DNA from: an uncultured Eudoraea sp.
GTDB taxonomy: Bacteria; Bacteroidota; Bacteroidia; Flavobacteriales; Flavobacteriaceae
NCBI GenBank assembly: GCA_947258555.1
Contig: CAMYJF010000001.1
Location: 1-64,000, forward strand
Reading direction: 5' to 3'
DNA: 64,000 nucleotides
Position numbers and translations under genes: made by a program. Shown here piece after piece: positions 1 through 8,151 of this stretch; position 1 is the first letter of the stretch, and each line of letters opens with the position of its first letter. A model generated the notes under the pieces. The model worked only from the letters and a program-made list of their open reading frames with translations. It searched no databases and was not told the origin of the DNA.

Positions 1-12
1 TTTTCAAAAAAC

Positions 13-285
13 ATGGATTTTGTCACTTTAAATGAGATAACCCGACAATTCCCGGCAGTTTTTGAATTGGAGATTAAGAACGAGGAGCATTTTGAGAAGC
101 TGATGAAGATCATTGAAGCCGATCAAAACGTAGCACCGATATTTGTAAAAGACGCGAATGGTGAACTCAAAGTGCTATCTCAGGGTAATGGGCAAGTTGC
201 TGAACTCAAGGAAGCACAAAAACTGGTCTGTATTGGAAAAATGCTGGATATTGACATGCTTGCCGAGGCGCGGAAAGAAACCTAG
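13..285 (+). CDS. Unrecognised protein, possibly the C-terminal end of a longer gene
   Basis: I do not recognise this family. The first ATG gives 90 residues, but the frame is open to the left window edge, so this may be the end of a larger protein. The sequence is soluble and acidic, with a pattern that could be a small alpha/beta domain: helix around 20-35, then strands near APIFVKD and LKVLSQ, then a final helix. No signal peptide, membrane segment or catalytic motif is visible. It is convergent with lepA, and the two stop codons share the tetranucleotide CTAG at 282-285. Confidence 0.55.
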   Translation: MDFVTLNEITRQFPAVFELEIKNEEHFEKLMKIIEADQNVAPIFVKDANGELKVLSQGNGQVAELKEAQKLVCIGKMLDIDMLAEARKET

Positions 286-2078
286 TCGTTTAATTTAAGA
301 ACAGCCATAAATGCCTGTTGAGGAATCTCTACATTCCCCACTTGCCGCATCCTTTTCTTTCCTTTCTTTTGCTTTTCAAGTAGCTTTCGCTTCCGGGTAA
401 TATCGCCCCCATAGCATTTTGCTGTCACATCTTTTCTCAATGCCTTAATGGTCTCTCTTGAAATGATCTTGGAACCAATTGCTGCCTGGATCGGGATATC
501 GAACTGCTGACGTGGAATTAGCTCTTTAAGTTTTTCACACATCCTTTTACCTATACTATGGGCATTGTCAAAGTGCACCAAAGCAGAAAGCGCATCCACG
601 GGCTGCGCATTCAGCAGTATATCTACACGTACTAATTTAGATACGCGCATACCAATTGGGGCATAATCAAATGAGGCATAGCCCTTTGAAACAGTCTTTA
701 ACCGGTCGTAAAAATCAAAAACGATTTCAGCCAACGGCATGTCAAAATTCAGCTCTACCCGCTCAGTCGTTAAGTAGGTCTGATTCGTGATCTGTCCGCG
801 CTTATCAATACATAAGGACATGACATTACCCACAAAATCTGATTTTGTAATAATAGTCGCCTGTATATAAGGTTCTTCAACCTTGCTTATGGTGGAAGGC
901 TCGGGTAAGTCCGAAGGATTATTAACGATAATAGGGATGTCCGGATTTTTAGTGGAATAGGCAAAATAGCTCACATTGGGAACTGTTGTAATTACTGTCA
1001 TCCCAAATTCCCTCTCCAATCGTTCTTGCACGATCTCCATATGCAACATTCCCAAAAAACCACATCGAAATCCAAACCCCAGGGCTGCACTACTCTCGGG
1101 TGTAAATACCAGTGAAGCATCATTGAGTTGAAGCTTTTCCATGGAAGAACGTAATTCTTCAAAATCTTCGGTATCAACAGGATATATCCCGGCAAACACC
1201 ATGGGCTTTACATCTTCAAAGCCTTCAATAGCATTGGGAGTGGGATTTTTGGCATCAGTAACAGTGTCACCCACTTTAACTTCCCTTGCATCCTTAATAC
1301 CTGTGATAAGATAGCCTACATCCCCGCAGTTAATTTCGGGCCGAGGTTCTTTATTTAGCTTGAGTGTGCCGACTTCATCTGCGAAATAATCCTTTCCGGT
1401 TGCCAGGAATTTGATCTTTTGCCCTTTCGTAATGCTGCCATTAAAGACGCGAAAATACGTTTCAACACCACGAAAAGAATTGTATACGGAATCGAAGACC
1501 AAGGCTTGAAGCGGTGCCTCAGGGTCACCATCTGGCGCAGGAACTTTATCGATAATAGCTTTTAAAATATTACCTATCCCGACTCCTTCTTTTGCACTGG
1601 CATGGATCACTTCCTCCGGATCACAACCTAAGAGATCTACGATATCATCGGTAACTTCCTCGGGTTTTGCGCTTGGCAGATCTACCTTATTAAGCACAGG
1701 AATGATCTCCAGGTCATTTTCCAATGCTAAATAAAGATTGGAAATGGTTTGAGCCTGAATACTCTGCGCGGCATCAACGACGAGTAAAGCGCCCTCACAG
1801 GCAGCTATAGACCGGGATACTTCATAGGAAAAATCCACATGGCCGGGTGTGTCAATCAGGTTGAGCACATATTCCTGGCCATCCAATTCGTAATTCATTT
1901 GAATGGCGTGACTTTTTATGGTAATACCTCGCTCCCTTTCCAAATCCATGTCATCCAGCAATTGCTCCTTCTTCTCACGCTCCGTGACCGATCCTGTAAA
2001 ATCCAAGAGGCGATCTGCCAGGGTACTTTTACCATGGTCAATATGGGCTATAATACAGAAGTTGCGAATGTGCTTCAT
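282..2078 (-). CDS. lepA: Elongation factor 4 (LepA), ribosomal back-translocase GTPase
   Basis: LepA is a translation GTPase that acts on stalled or mis-translocated ribosomes. The 598-residue length is normal for the family. Visible motifs are the P-loop AHIDHGKST (residues 11-19), the switch I segment RERGITIKS (about 50-58), DTPGH (about 77-81) and NKVD (about 131-134). EF-G-like domains II, III and V follow, and then the LepA-specific C-terminal domain that ends in a very basic stretch and [16 protein letters not shown]. The start fits the canonical [18 protein letters not shown] -7 box lies about 30 bp upstream. The gene is monocistronic and convergent with the unrecognised gene at the left edge. 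Confidence 0.98.
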   Translation of the reverse strand: MKHIRNFCIIAHIDHGKSTLADRLLDFTGSVTEREKKEQLLDDMDLERERGITIKSHAIQMNYELDGQEYVLNLIDTPGHVDFSYEVSRSIAACEGALLVVDAAQSIQAQTISNLYLALENDLEIIPVLNKVDLPSAKPEEVTDDIVDLLGCDPEEVIHASAKEGVGIGNILKAIIDKVPAPDGDPEAPLQALVFDSVYNSFRGVETYFRVFNGSITKGQKIKFLATGKDYFADEVGTLKLNKEPRPEINCGDVGYLITGIKDAREVKVGDTVTDAKNPTPNAIEGFEDVKPMVFAGIYPVDTEDFEELRSSMEKLQLNDASLVFTPESSAALGFGFRCGFLGMLHMEIVQERLEREFGMTVITTVPNVSYFAYSTKNPDIPIIVNNPSDLPEPSTISKVEEPYIQATIITKSDFVGNVMSLCIDKRGQITNQTYLTTERVELNFDMPLAEIVFDFYDRLKTVSKGYASFDYAPIGMRVSKLVRVDILLNAQPVDALSALVHFDNAHSIGKRMCEKLKELIPRQQFDIPIQAAIGSKIISRETIKALRKDVTAKCYGGDITRKRKLLEKQKKGKKRMRQVGNVEIPQQAFMAVLKLND

Positions 2079-2109
2079 GGGGCTTTGTCAGGAATTGCCT
2101 GCAGGGCTG

Positions 2110-2117
2110 CAAAGATA
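2110..2117 (-). promoter_or_regulatory. -7 box (TATCTTTG) of the lepA promoter
   Basis: The minus strand reads TATCTTTG, a full match to the Bacteroidota TAnnTTTG -7 consensus. It is 31 bp upstream of the lepA start codon, inside the short gap before the PD40 lipoprotein gene. No clear -33 element is visible. Confidence 0.5.
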
Positions 2118-2130
2118 CGGTTTCACCGGT

Positions 2131-3237
2131 TTATTCCTGCCATTCGGCAATAAACAAATTGGTGTCTCTTGTGCCTCCATTATTTCTATTGCTGGAAAAA
2201 GCCAGGTATTTTCCATCGTTTGAGAAGACAGGAAAGGCATCAAACGTCTTTCCATGGGTAACGCGCTCGAGGTTTTTCCCATCAATATCGATAAGATAAA
2301 GATTAAATGGAAAGCCGCGTTCGGCTTCAAAATTACTTGAGAATAAGATCTTTTCTCCGGATGGATGAAAGAAAGGACTCCAATTGGCATTACCCAGAAA
2401 AGTTAGCTGCTTCAGATCACTGCCATCTGCATTGCAAATAAACAGTTCCATTTCCGTAGGCTGAACGAGCCCTTGTGCCAGGAGGTCTTTGTATTCTTTA
2501 ATGGCTTCCTCAGTTGTTGGCCTCGAAGCTCTAAAAATAATTTTTGTCCCATCAGGGGAGAAAAAAGCACCACCGTCATAGCCCAATTCATCGGTGATCT
2601 GGTTAACATCAGACCCATCCAGGTTCATAGTATATAATTCCAGGTCACCACTCCGCATAGAGGTGAACACTATTTTATCACCTGTAGGAGATACCGTTGC
2701 CTCGGCATCATAGCCGGGCTCATCGGTAAGTTGTGCGGTAATATTTCCTTCCAGATCAGCGACGAAAATGTCGAAGGAATCATAAACCGGCCAAACATAT
2801 TTCCCATTTTTTCTTAGAGGAACTTCAGGGCATTCGTCATTAACAAGGTGGGTTGAGCCATAGACGAAATGTGTATCATCCGGTAAAAAATAAGCGCAGG
2901 TAGTGCGTCCTTTCCCAGTACTTATCATGGGTGGGATAGTATCCTTAAAGATATCCCCCACGTTCATAAGGAACATTTGGTCACACTCCATTCCCCAATT
3001 CTCGTTATTGGACTGGAAGACCATTTTTGAATCATCAAAACTCCAATACGCTTCGGCATTGTCGCCACCAAAAGTGATCTGCTTTATAGATTTGAAATAT
3101 TTTTCTTCCGGATATATCAACGTATCTGTACCGGCCATTAGTGAGGTTTCTTCAGAAGCGTCTGCCTTCTTGGTTTCATTGCCTTGTTTACAAGAAAATC
3201 CAAGAACAAAAACCAAAATCCATAGGTACTTTTTCAT
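2131..3237 (-). CDS. TolB-like PD40 beta-propeller lipoprotein
   Basis: Predicted exported lipoprotein. The start chosen is the internal Met at 3237, because it gives a textbook lipoprotein signal (MKKYLWILVFVLGFSC, lipidated Cys16); the longer frame adds 11 residues with no signal character. The mature part is a WD40-like (PD40) propeller. Repeats of the form SPxGDKIVFTS, SPDGTKIIFRAS, HPSGEKILFSSN and SNDGKYLAFSSN are each followed by LYLMNLDG-type strands, as in the TolB C-terminal domain. Such proteins sit in the periplasm or outer membrane and bind partners; a substrate cannot be deduced. It is divergent from a lipoprotein M28 peptidase with only 35 bp between start codons, which suggests linked expression and possibly joint peptide handling. 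Confidence 0.85.
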   Translation of the reverse strand: MKKYLWILVFVLGFSCKQGNETKKADASEETSLMAGTDTLIYPEEKYFKSIKQITFGGDNAEAYWSFDDSKMVFQSNNENWGMECDQMFLMNVGDIFKDTIPPMISTGKGRTTCAYFLPDDTHFVYGSTHLVNDECPEVPLRKNGKYVWPVYDSFDIFVADLEGNITAQLTDEPGYDAEATVSPTGDKIVFTSMRSGDLELYTMNLDGSDVNQITDELGYDGGAFFSPDGTKIIFRASRPTTEEAIKEYKDLLAQGLVQPTEMELFICNADGSDLKQLTFLGNANWSPFFHPSGEKILFSSNFEAERGFPFNLYLIDIDGKNLERVTHGKTFDAFPVFSNDGKYLAFSSNRNNGGTRDTNLFIAEWQE

Positions 3238-3245
3238 AAGAAGAG

Positions 3246-3263
3246 TATTTTTGCGCAAAAGTA
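3246..3263. promoter_or_regulatory. Back-to-back divergent -7 boxes for the PD40 lipoprotein and M28 peptidase
   Basis: In the 35-bp gap the plus strand has TATTTTTG at 3246-3253, facing the M28 peptidase. The minus strand has TACTTTTG at 3256-3263, facing the PD40 lipoprotein. Both match TAnnTTTG fully. The boxes are only 2 bp apart, so the two promoters overlap and RNA polymerase probably cannot occupy both at once. Confidence 0.6.
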
Positions 3264-3272
3264 GTTGCAAAT

Positions 3273-4499
3273 ATGAAGAATAGCTTAATTATTACCGCAT
3301 TAATCTCATTAATTTTTTCTTGTAAAAAAGAAGCTCCAATTGTCGTTAGCCTGGAAGAAGATGTCAGGTTATTGGCGAGCGACTCTCTTAAAGGTAGGGG
3401 GACGGGCACACAAGGTGAATTGGATGCCGCCAATTACATCAAGAGCCGAATGGAAACTCTCAAGCTATCACCGGCAGGAGAAGATGGGGGCTATTTTCAA
3501 TCGTTCACTTTTGCCCAGGAAAGGGACCCACATAAAGAAGTGGAGTATGTGGGCGCTACGGATAGCACATTGACAGGGACTAATGTGCTTGGATATATAG
3601 ATAACCAGGCTGAAAACACAATCATTGTTGGAGCACATTTTGACCACCTGGGTATGGGCGGCCAGGGGTCACTCCACAGAGGGGAACCGGAAATTCATAA
3701 TGGAGCGGATGATAATGCAAGCGGCGTAGCTGTAATGTTGAAACTTGCAAAAATGCTGGAGAACACCCATACAGGGAACAACTATTTATTTATGGCATTT
3801 TCGGGAGAAGAACTTGGACTTCTGGGGTCAAATTATTTTGCAAAAAATCCTACGGTTTCTTTAGATAAAGTGAATTATATGCTGAATATGGATATGGTAG
3901 GAAGGCTGCGGGCTGACAGCACCATGTCTGTGAGCGGCACAGGGACTTCGAATTTATGGAATCAGGCCCTGAATGCGAATAATACTTCCTTTAAACTAGT
4001 ACTCAAGGAATCCGGGGTAGGGCCTTCAGATCACACCTCTTTTTATTTACAGGATATTCCTGTTCTACATTTCTTTACCGGGCAACATGAAGATTATCAC
4101 AAGCCTGGAGACGACTATGACAAGTTGAATTATGAAGGAATGACCAAAATCGCAGATTATATCTATACCGTCATTGGCGACCTTGACCAATCCGCAAAAC
4201 TTACTTTCAAAAAGACAAAGAACGAAAGCGAAGAAGTGCCGCGTTTTAGAGTGGGCTTAGGGGTTATTCCTGATTATTTATATGACGGGAAAGGCATGCG
4301 GATCGATGGGATAAGCGAAGACAAACCGGCTCAGAAAGCGGGCTTACAGAAAGGAGATATCGTAATTCAGCTGGGGGACAGCCTGGTGACGGATATGATG
4401 AGTTACATGCGCGCGCTCTCTGCTTTTGAAGAAGGCCAAAGTACGGAAGTGGTAGTTACACGCGATGGCGCGGATATCAAAGTTGAGATCACTTTCTGA
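3273..4499 (+). CDS. M28-family zinc metallopeptidase lipoprotein with C-terminal PDZ domain
   Basis: Predicted secreted aminopeptidase. The N-terminus is a lipoprotein signal ending in LIFSC (Cys17). The M28 core shows the two-zinc ligands in order: AHFDHLG (His and Asp), NGADDNASG (Asp), SGEELGLLG (catalytic and metal-binding Glu pair), NMDMVGR (Asp) and the late His in HEDYHKPGDDYD. Residues from about 315 form a PDZ domain (FRVGLGVIPDY, then AQKAGLQKGDIVIQLGD), which may recognise peptide C-termini. The enzyme probably trims peptides at the cell surface. It shares a tiny divergent promoter region with the PD40 lipoprotein, and dusB follows after a 35-bp gap. Confidence 0.93.
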   Translation: MKNSLIITALISLIFSCKKEAPIVVSLEEDVRLLASDSLKGRGTGTQGELDAANYIKSRMETLKLSPAGEDGGYFQSFTFAQERDPHKEVEYVGATDSTLTGTNVLGYIDNQAENTIIVGAHFDHLGMGGQGSLHRGEPEIHNGADDNASGVAVMLKLAKMLENTHTGNNYLFMAFSGEELGLLGSNYFAKNPTVSLDKVNYMLNMDMVGRLRADSTMSVSGTGTSNLWNQALNANNTSFKLVLKESGVGPSDHTSFYLQDIPVLHFFTGQHEDYHKPGDDYDKLNYEGMTKIADYIYTVIGDLDQSAKLTFKKTKNESEEVPRFRVGLGVIPDYLYDGKGMRIDGISEDKPAQKAGLQKGDIVIQLGDSLVTDMMSYMRALSAFEEGQSTEVVVTRDGADIKVEITF

Positions 4500-4534
4500 T
4501 TTTTCGTAATTTTAGAGGTTCAAAACGATACGAT

Positions 4535-5533
4535 TTGCCTAAGATCGGTACCATACAACTGCCTGATTTTCCGCTGCTTCTTGCCCCGATGGAAGATGTG
4601 AGCGATCCCCCTTTCAGAGCGCTTTGCAAAGAACAGGGGGCAGATGTGGTCTATACCGAGTTTATCTCTTCAGAAGGCCTGATCCGCGACGCGGCTAAAA
4701 GCGTAATGAAGCTTGATATATATGAAAAGGAGCGCCCGGTAGGCATACAGATCTTTGGTGCTAACCTGGATTCTATGTTGCAATCGGTTGAGATCGTTGA
4801 GAAAACCAAGCCGGATATTATCGACATTAACTTTGGTTGCCCGGTTAAAAAAGTTGTGAGTAAAGGTGCAGGCGCTGGTATCCTCAAGGATATTGATAAA
4901 ATGGTCAGTCTGACGCAAGCCATGGTGAAGCGGACTCATTTGCCGATTACCGTAAAGACGCGTTTGGGATGGGATCACAAAACGATACGCATTGTTGAAG
5001 TTGCCGAGCGATTGCAGGATGTAGGCTGTCAGGCTATTGCCATCCACGGGCGAACACGGGTACAGATGTACAAAGGATCTGCAGATTGGGCTCCCATTGC
5101 AGAAGTAAAGAATAATACACGGATGCATATCCCGGTATTTGGAAATGGCGATATTGATACGCCGCAAGCAGCCCAAAAAATGCGCGATGAATACGGATTA
5201 GACGGCGCAATGATAGGCAGGGCAAGTATTGGAAACCCCTGGTTTTTTAATGAGGTGAAGCACTATTTGAAAACAGGAGAACTACTAACTGCACCAACCC
5301 TTATAGAACGTGTTAATGCTGCCCGAAGACACCTGCAAATGGCCATTGATTGGAAAGGGGAGAAATTAGGCGTTTTTGAAACCCGCAGGCATTACTCAAA
5401 TTACTTCAGAGGCATACCTCATTTTAAAGAATACCGGATGAAAATGGTCACAAGTGATGACGCAAAAGATGTTTTTGCTGCCTTTGATGAAGTAGCTGAG
5501 AAGTTCGCGGATCACGTTTTTGTGAGCCCTTAG
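4535..5533 (+). CDS. dusB: tRNA-dihydrouridine synthase, DusB type
   Basis: FMN- and NADPH-dependent reduction of uridine to dihydrouridine in tRNA D-loops. The 332-residue TIM-barrel has the Dus hallmarks: LAPMEDVSDPPFR near the N-terminus (FMN phosphate region), DINFGCPVKKV with the catalytic Cys at about residue 102, VKTRLGWD, IHGRTR, and GNGDI followed by GLDGAMIGRASIGNPW. The predicted start is TTG at 4535; no ATG exists before the conserved LAPMEDVSDPPF, so a non-ATG start is needed. The stop overlaps the stop of the convergent permease gene by 4 bp (TTAG). Confidence 0.92.
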   Translation: MPKIGTIQLPDFPLLLAPMEDVSDPPFRALCKEQGADVVYTEFISSEGLIRDAAKSVMKLDIYEKERPVGIQIFGANLDSMLQSVEIVEKTKPDIIDINFGCPVKKVVSKGAGAGILKDIDKMVSLTQAMVKRTHLPITVKTRLGWDHKTIRIVEVAERLQDVGCQAIAIHGRTRVQMYKGSADWAPIAEVKNNTRMHIPVFGNGDIDTPQAAQKMRDEYGLDGAMIGRASIGNPWFFNEVKHYLKTGELLTAPTLIERVNAARRHLQMAIDWKGEKLGVFETRRHYSNYFRGIPHFKEYRMKMVTSDDAKDVFAAFDEVAEKFADHVFVSP

Positions 5534-6738
5534 TACGCGAGTATTTTCTTAGTTACCCTGCTGCTCGCAATTCTGGACGCAATGACTCCAAGCACAATGA
5601 TCGTAACCAGCACAATGAGCACATTAATGATCCGAAATTCTACGGGATATGCTAAACTGGGAGTGATCTTAAGCCAGCCAAACTGAATTTGTGTCCAAAC
5701 CAGGATACATGCCAGTACAATTCCCAGGATTCCGCCAAGACTGGTAACCAGAACACCTTGTAGAAAATAGACTCTTCGAATTTCTTTTATGGTCGATCCG
5801 AGGCTGTACAAGGTCCTCGAATTCTTTTGTTTGTCTAGTATCATCATAATTATTGCCCCGACGACATTAAATAAAGCAATAACTAATACCAATGTAAAGA
5901 TGAGGTAGGTTGCCAGGTTTTCTGTGTTGAGCATGCGGTATAAAGTGCTGTTTAATTCCTGGCGATTTTTCATCTGAACAGTACTGCCTAGAATGCCGGA
6001 AATTTGCTCTTTCATGGCATTTAATTCAGCTTCAGGGGATAGCTTAAAATTAATACCGCTAACGGTAGTACCGTCTTTTTCCAACAAAGCTTGTACTAAT
6101 TGTAGTTCGGCAAAGACATAGGATTTATCCAGTGCCTCTTCCACGGCAAAAACACCGCTTAACACGAGCGGAAATTCATTATAAGGTTTTGCACTTAATC
6201 CGCCACTGCCAAGAGAGCCCTCACCCGGTTTTGGAGCAAGGACGACAAGCGGATTATTAAAATCATTAAGGGTAAGCCCCAGTAGATTAGCCACCCCAAT
6301 TCCGGCGACGGCTAATTGTGAGTTCACCTCCCACTTACCCCAATAGATAGTACTATCAATGCCCGTGGCTTTTGGATATGTATCATCTACCCCTTTGATA
6401 ACAGCGACATGGCTTTTTTGCTCGTGAGACAAGTATACACGTTCTTCTAACTCTGGAGCGAATGAAATAATGCCTGTGATCTTTGATAATTCAGAACGAT
6501 GTTCTTCTGTAAATTCGAAAAATTTCCCACTTTGGGGCACGGCTTTTAGATCAGGATCGAAAGATTCACTAAAAGAAAGGCTAAAAGTACGCAGCCCGGT
6601 AAAGGCCGAGAGGACGATGAACAATGCAGCAGCACCAATGACAATAACAAGAAAGGTTATGAAATTGATAATATTTATCGCATTCTGGCTACTTCTGGAG
6701 CGCACATATCTTTTTGCGATATAAAAGGGAAAATTCAA
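5530..6738 (-). CDS. FtsX/LolE-type ABC permease
   Basis: Inner-membrane protein of the MacB/FtsX/LolCE permease superfamily. One membrane helix near the N-terminus (about residues 20-45, rich in Ile/Val/Ala) is followed by a large periplasmic domain of about 230 residues. Three more helices lie in the last 130 residues (around LIFTLVLVIALFNVVGAI, LVTSLGGILGIVLACILV and NVLIVLVTIIVLGVI). In LolCE this class extracts lipoproteins; other members do mechanotransmission or export. No ATPase gene is adjacent, so the partner must lie elsewhere. The gene ends 2 bp before rbfA starts its own reading on the same strand (rbfA is upstream), so the two probably form an rbfA-permease operon. Confidence 0.85.
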   Translation of the reverse strand: MNFPFYIAKRYVRSRSSQNAINIINFITFLVIVIGAAALFIVLSAFTGLRTFSLSFSESFDPDLKAVPQSGKFFEFTEEHRSELSKITGIISFAPELEERVYLSHEQKSHVAVIKGVDDTYPKATGIDSTIYWGKWEVNSQLAVAGIGVANLLGLTLNDFNNPLVVLAPKPGEGSLGSGGLSAKPYNEFPLVLSGVFAVEEALDKSYVFAELQLVQALLEKDGTTVSGINFKLSPEAELNAMKEQISGILGSTVQMKNRQELNSTLYRMLNTENLATYLIFTLVLVIALFNVVGAIIMMILDKQKNSRTLYSLGSTIKEIRRVYFLQGVLVTSLGGILGIVLACILVWTQIQFGWLKITPSLAYPVEFRIINVLIVLVTIIVLGVIASRIASSRVTKKILAY

Positions 6739-6740
6739 AC

Positions 6741-7133
6741 TCAGGATTTTTTACGTTTGGGGAGAATGTCCGGGTTGGCTATAGGATTTTCACCTTTCTT
6801 CAAGGATTCATCGATCTTTTCTATGTAGTCCAGTGAATCATCGTGAAAGAATGCGAGTTCCGGCACACGCCTAAGCTGATTTCTTGTACGCTTGGCAAGC
6901 TCATTTCGTATAAATGGTAAGCTGTTGGTAATCCCTTCCATTATTGCTGCAACCTGTGATTGCGGGAAGATGCTAACATATATTTTGGCTATCGAGAGGT
7001 CTGAGGTAACGTAAACCTTGGATACAGATATAATGGTTCCCTGGAAGCCTCCATCCGTAGCAGCCCGTTGTAATATGTCGGCCAGATCTTTTTGTATGAC
7101 CCCAGCGATCTTCTTTTGTCGTTGCGTTTCCAT
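6741..7133 (-). CDS. rbfA: Ribosome-binding factor A
   Basis: 30S maturation factor that binds pre-16S rRNA. At 130 residues with a KH-like fold it has the family pattern: METQRQKKIAGVIQKDLADIL at the start, VYVTSDLSIAKIYVSIFP in the middle (the variant strand pair), RNELAKRTRNQLRRVPELAFFHDDSLDY, and a short basic tail. It is the promoter-proximal gene of a probable two-gene unit with the FtsX-like permease. Its -7 box starts only 6 bp from the ATG, so the transcript would have almost no leader. Confidence 0.95.
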   Translation of the reverse strand: METQRQKKIAGVIQKDLADILQRAATDGGFQGTIISVSKVYVTSDLSIAKIYVSIFPQSQVAAIMEGITNSLPFIRNELAKRTRNQLRRVPELAFFHDDSLDYIEKIDESLKKGENPIANPDILPKRKKS

Positions 7134-7138
7134 TCCCG

Positions 7139-7168
7139 CAAAATTACATCAAATAATGCGTATTTTTG
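7139..7168. promoter_or_regulatory. Divergent -7 boxes between rbfA and mce
   Basis: The minus strand carries TAATTTTG at 7139-7146 facing rbfA, and the plus strand carries TATTTTTG at 7161-7168 facing the epimerase gene. Both match TAnnTTTG. The leader of rbfA would be essentially absent, and that of mce about 17 nt. Confidence 0.55.
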
Positions 7169-7190
7169 AGGCTTTATTAAGTGGAAAGAA

Positions 7191-7592
7191 GTGGATAAGA
7201 TAGAGCACATTGGGATTGCAGTAAAAGACCTGGAAGTTTCTAACAGGATCTTTGAAAAGCTATTTGGCGTACCCCCTTATAAACAAGAGGTGGTTTTGAC
7301 AGAAGGCGTCCGAACTTCGTTCTTTGAATCCGGGCCTAATAAGATCGAGCTTTTGGAAGCGACAACTGAAGATAGCCCAATTGCTAAATTTTTGGAAAAA
7401 CGAGGCGAAGGGATCCACCATATCGCTTTTGCAGTAGAAGATATACGGTCGGAAATGGAGCGACTCAAGAATGAAGGGTTTGTGTTGTTGTCTGAAGAAC
7501 CTAAATCAGGCGCGGATAATAAATGGGTTGCTTTCTTACACCCTAAAAGCACGAATGGGGTTTTAATAGAACTTTGTCAGGACAAGGAATAA
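7191..7592 (+). CDS. mce: Methylmalonyl-CoA epimerase
   Basis: Interconverts (R)- and (S)-methylmalonyl-CoA in the propionyl-CoA/succinyl-CoA pathway. The 133-residue protein is a glyoxalase/VOC fold: KIEHIGIAVKDLE with the metal-binding His near the start, KIELLEAT, GIHHIAFAVEDI with a second His, and a C-terminal VLIELCQ with the metal-binding Glu. The start codon is GTG at 7191, chosen because the next residues (DKIEHIGIAV) are the family's usual N-terminus. Mutase and carboxylase genes are not in this window. Confidence 0.93.
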   Translation: MDKIEHIGIAVKDLEVSNRIFEKLFGVPPYKQEVVLTEGVRTSFFESGPNKIELLEATTEDSPIAKFLEKRGEGIHHIAFAVEDIRSEMERLKNEGFVLLSEEPKSGADNKWVAFLHPKSTNGVLIELCQDKE

Positions 7593-7628
7593 CGGGAAAT
7601 ATCTGCATTTGTGATTGAAAAATAAATG

Positions 7629-7636
7629 TATTTTTG
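7629..7636 (+). promoter_or_regulatory. -7 box (TATTTTTG) of the CAU tRNA gene
   Basis: TATTTTTG lies 29 bp before the mature tRNA 5' end. A TTG at 7609-7611 is a possible -33 element with a 17-bp spacer. A short direct repeat gtcatttgtcattt separates the box and the tRNA. Confidence 0.55.
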
Positions 7637-7664
7637 CACTCTTGGAATTTGTCATTTGTCATTT

Positions 7665-7738
7665 GGTCCTATAGCTCAGCTGGTTAGAGCACTTGACTCA
7701 TAATCAAGGGGTCCCTGGTTCGAGCCCAGGTGGGACCA
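7665..7738 (+). tRNA. tRNA with CAU anticodon, probably tRNA-Ile2 (lysidine type)
   Basis: The cloverleaf folds completely: acceptor GGTCCTA with TGGGACC (one T-G pair), D-arm with GCTCAGCTGGTTAGAGC, anticodon stem CTTGA/TCAAG with loop CTCATAA, and T-loop GGTTCGAGCC. Anticodon CAU can be Met or Ile2. The acceptor pairs C4-G69 and C5-G68 fit the recognition pattern reported for lysidine synthetase (TilS) substrates, and the stem lacks the three G-C pairs of initiator tRNA, so Ile2 is favoured; elongator Met is the alternative. CCA is not encoded. Tandem copies of the last bases of this gene follow directly. Confidence 0.93.
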
Positions 7739-7841
7739 CAACCGAAGGGAGTGGTCACAAAAGCCTTTGCGAAAGCAAGGGCTTTTTTCATGGAATGAAA
7801 CCTGGGCGAGAAGCCTGTACCGAGCGTAGTCGAGGTAAGCC
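7728..7841 (+). repeat. Tandem repeat unit 1, beginning in the tRNA 3' end
   Basis: The 114 bp starting with the last 11 bases of the tRNA and running through its terminator recur 145 bp downstream with only three substitutions. The unit contains the tRNA 3' strand (AGGTGGGACCAC), a short palindrome ACCGAAGGGAGTGGT, a GAAA-loop terminator, and the segment CCGAGCGTAGTCGAGGTAAG. The last resembles a degenerate palindrome that I have seen scattered in flavobacterial intergenic DNA. Confidence 0.85.
7759..7788 (+). terminator. Rho-independent terminator of the tRNA
   Basis: Stem AAAAGCCTTTGC pairs with GCAAGGGCTTTT around a GAAA tetraloop (one T-G pair) and is followed by T residues. Confidence 0.85.
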
Positions 7842-7872
7842 CAGCCTGCCCGTCCGTAATGAAATGAGGGTT

Positions 7873-7986
7873 AGGTGGGACCACGACCGAAGGGAGTGGT
7901 CACAAAAGCCTTTGCGAAAGCAAGGGCTTTTTTCATGGAATGAAACCTGGGCGAGAAGCCTGTGCCGAGTGTAGTCGAGGTAAGCC
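7873..7986 (+). repeat. Tandem repeat unit 2 (copy of tRNA 3' end plus terminator)
   Basis: Copy of 7728-7841, differing at A/G 7885, A/G in CTGTACC versus CTGTGCC, and C/T in GAGCG versus GAGTG. It begins with the same AGGTGGGACCAC as the tRNA 3' end, but no tRNA body precedes it. A third, diverged partial copy ends at 8090 (gtgagaccac). The near identity suggests a recent duplication. Confidence 0.85.
7904..7933 (+). terminator. Second copy of the GAAA-loop terminator
   Basis: Identical to the hairpin at 7759-7788. It lies within repeat unit 2 and follows no gene, so it is probably a by-product of the duplication. Confidence 0.6.
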
Positions 7987-8043
7987 TGGCCGCAGCTATT
8001 TGCAGGAACGGGACTTCTCTGATCCGCGAGCGTAGCGAGTCAA

Positions 8044-8090
8044 CCCAGCCTATGCCCGTCCGAAATAAAATGAAGGCGGGGTGAGACCAC
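8044..8090 (+). repeat. Diverged third partial copy of the tRNA-tail repeat
   Basis: The segment from CCCAGCCTATGCCCGTCC to GGTGAGACCAC matches the part of the array that runs into unit 2 (7840-7884) with several substitutions and small indels. Between it and unit 2 is about 55 bp not present in unit 1, which includes GAGCGTAGCGAGT. Confidence 0.6.
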
Positions 8091-8100
8091 ATCAAGCAGA

Positions 8101-8129
8101 AAACCCACGCCGTCTGGCGTGGGTTTTTT
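8101..8129. terminator. Strong hairpin terminator, probably bidirectional
   Basis: AAACCCACGCC pairs perfectly with GGCGTGGGTTT around GTCT, with a T-run on the plus side and AAAA on the other. It lies 22 bp beyond the stop of the minus-strand lipoprotein gene and can also stop plus-strand read-through from the repeat array. Confidence 0.8.
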
Positions 8130-8151
8130 AATTATTAAGAACTTACTACGC

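Noticed and set aside
7693-7974. Open frames across the tRNA and the tandem repeat
   Set aside because: They are translations of a tRNA gene and terminator repeats.
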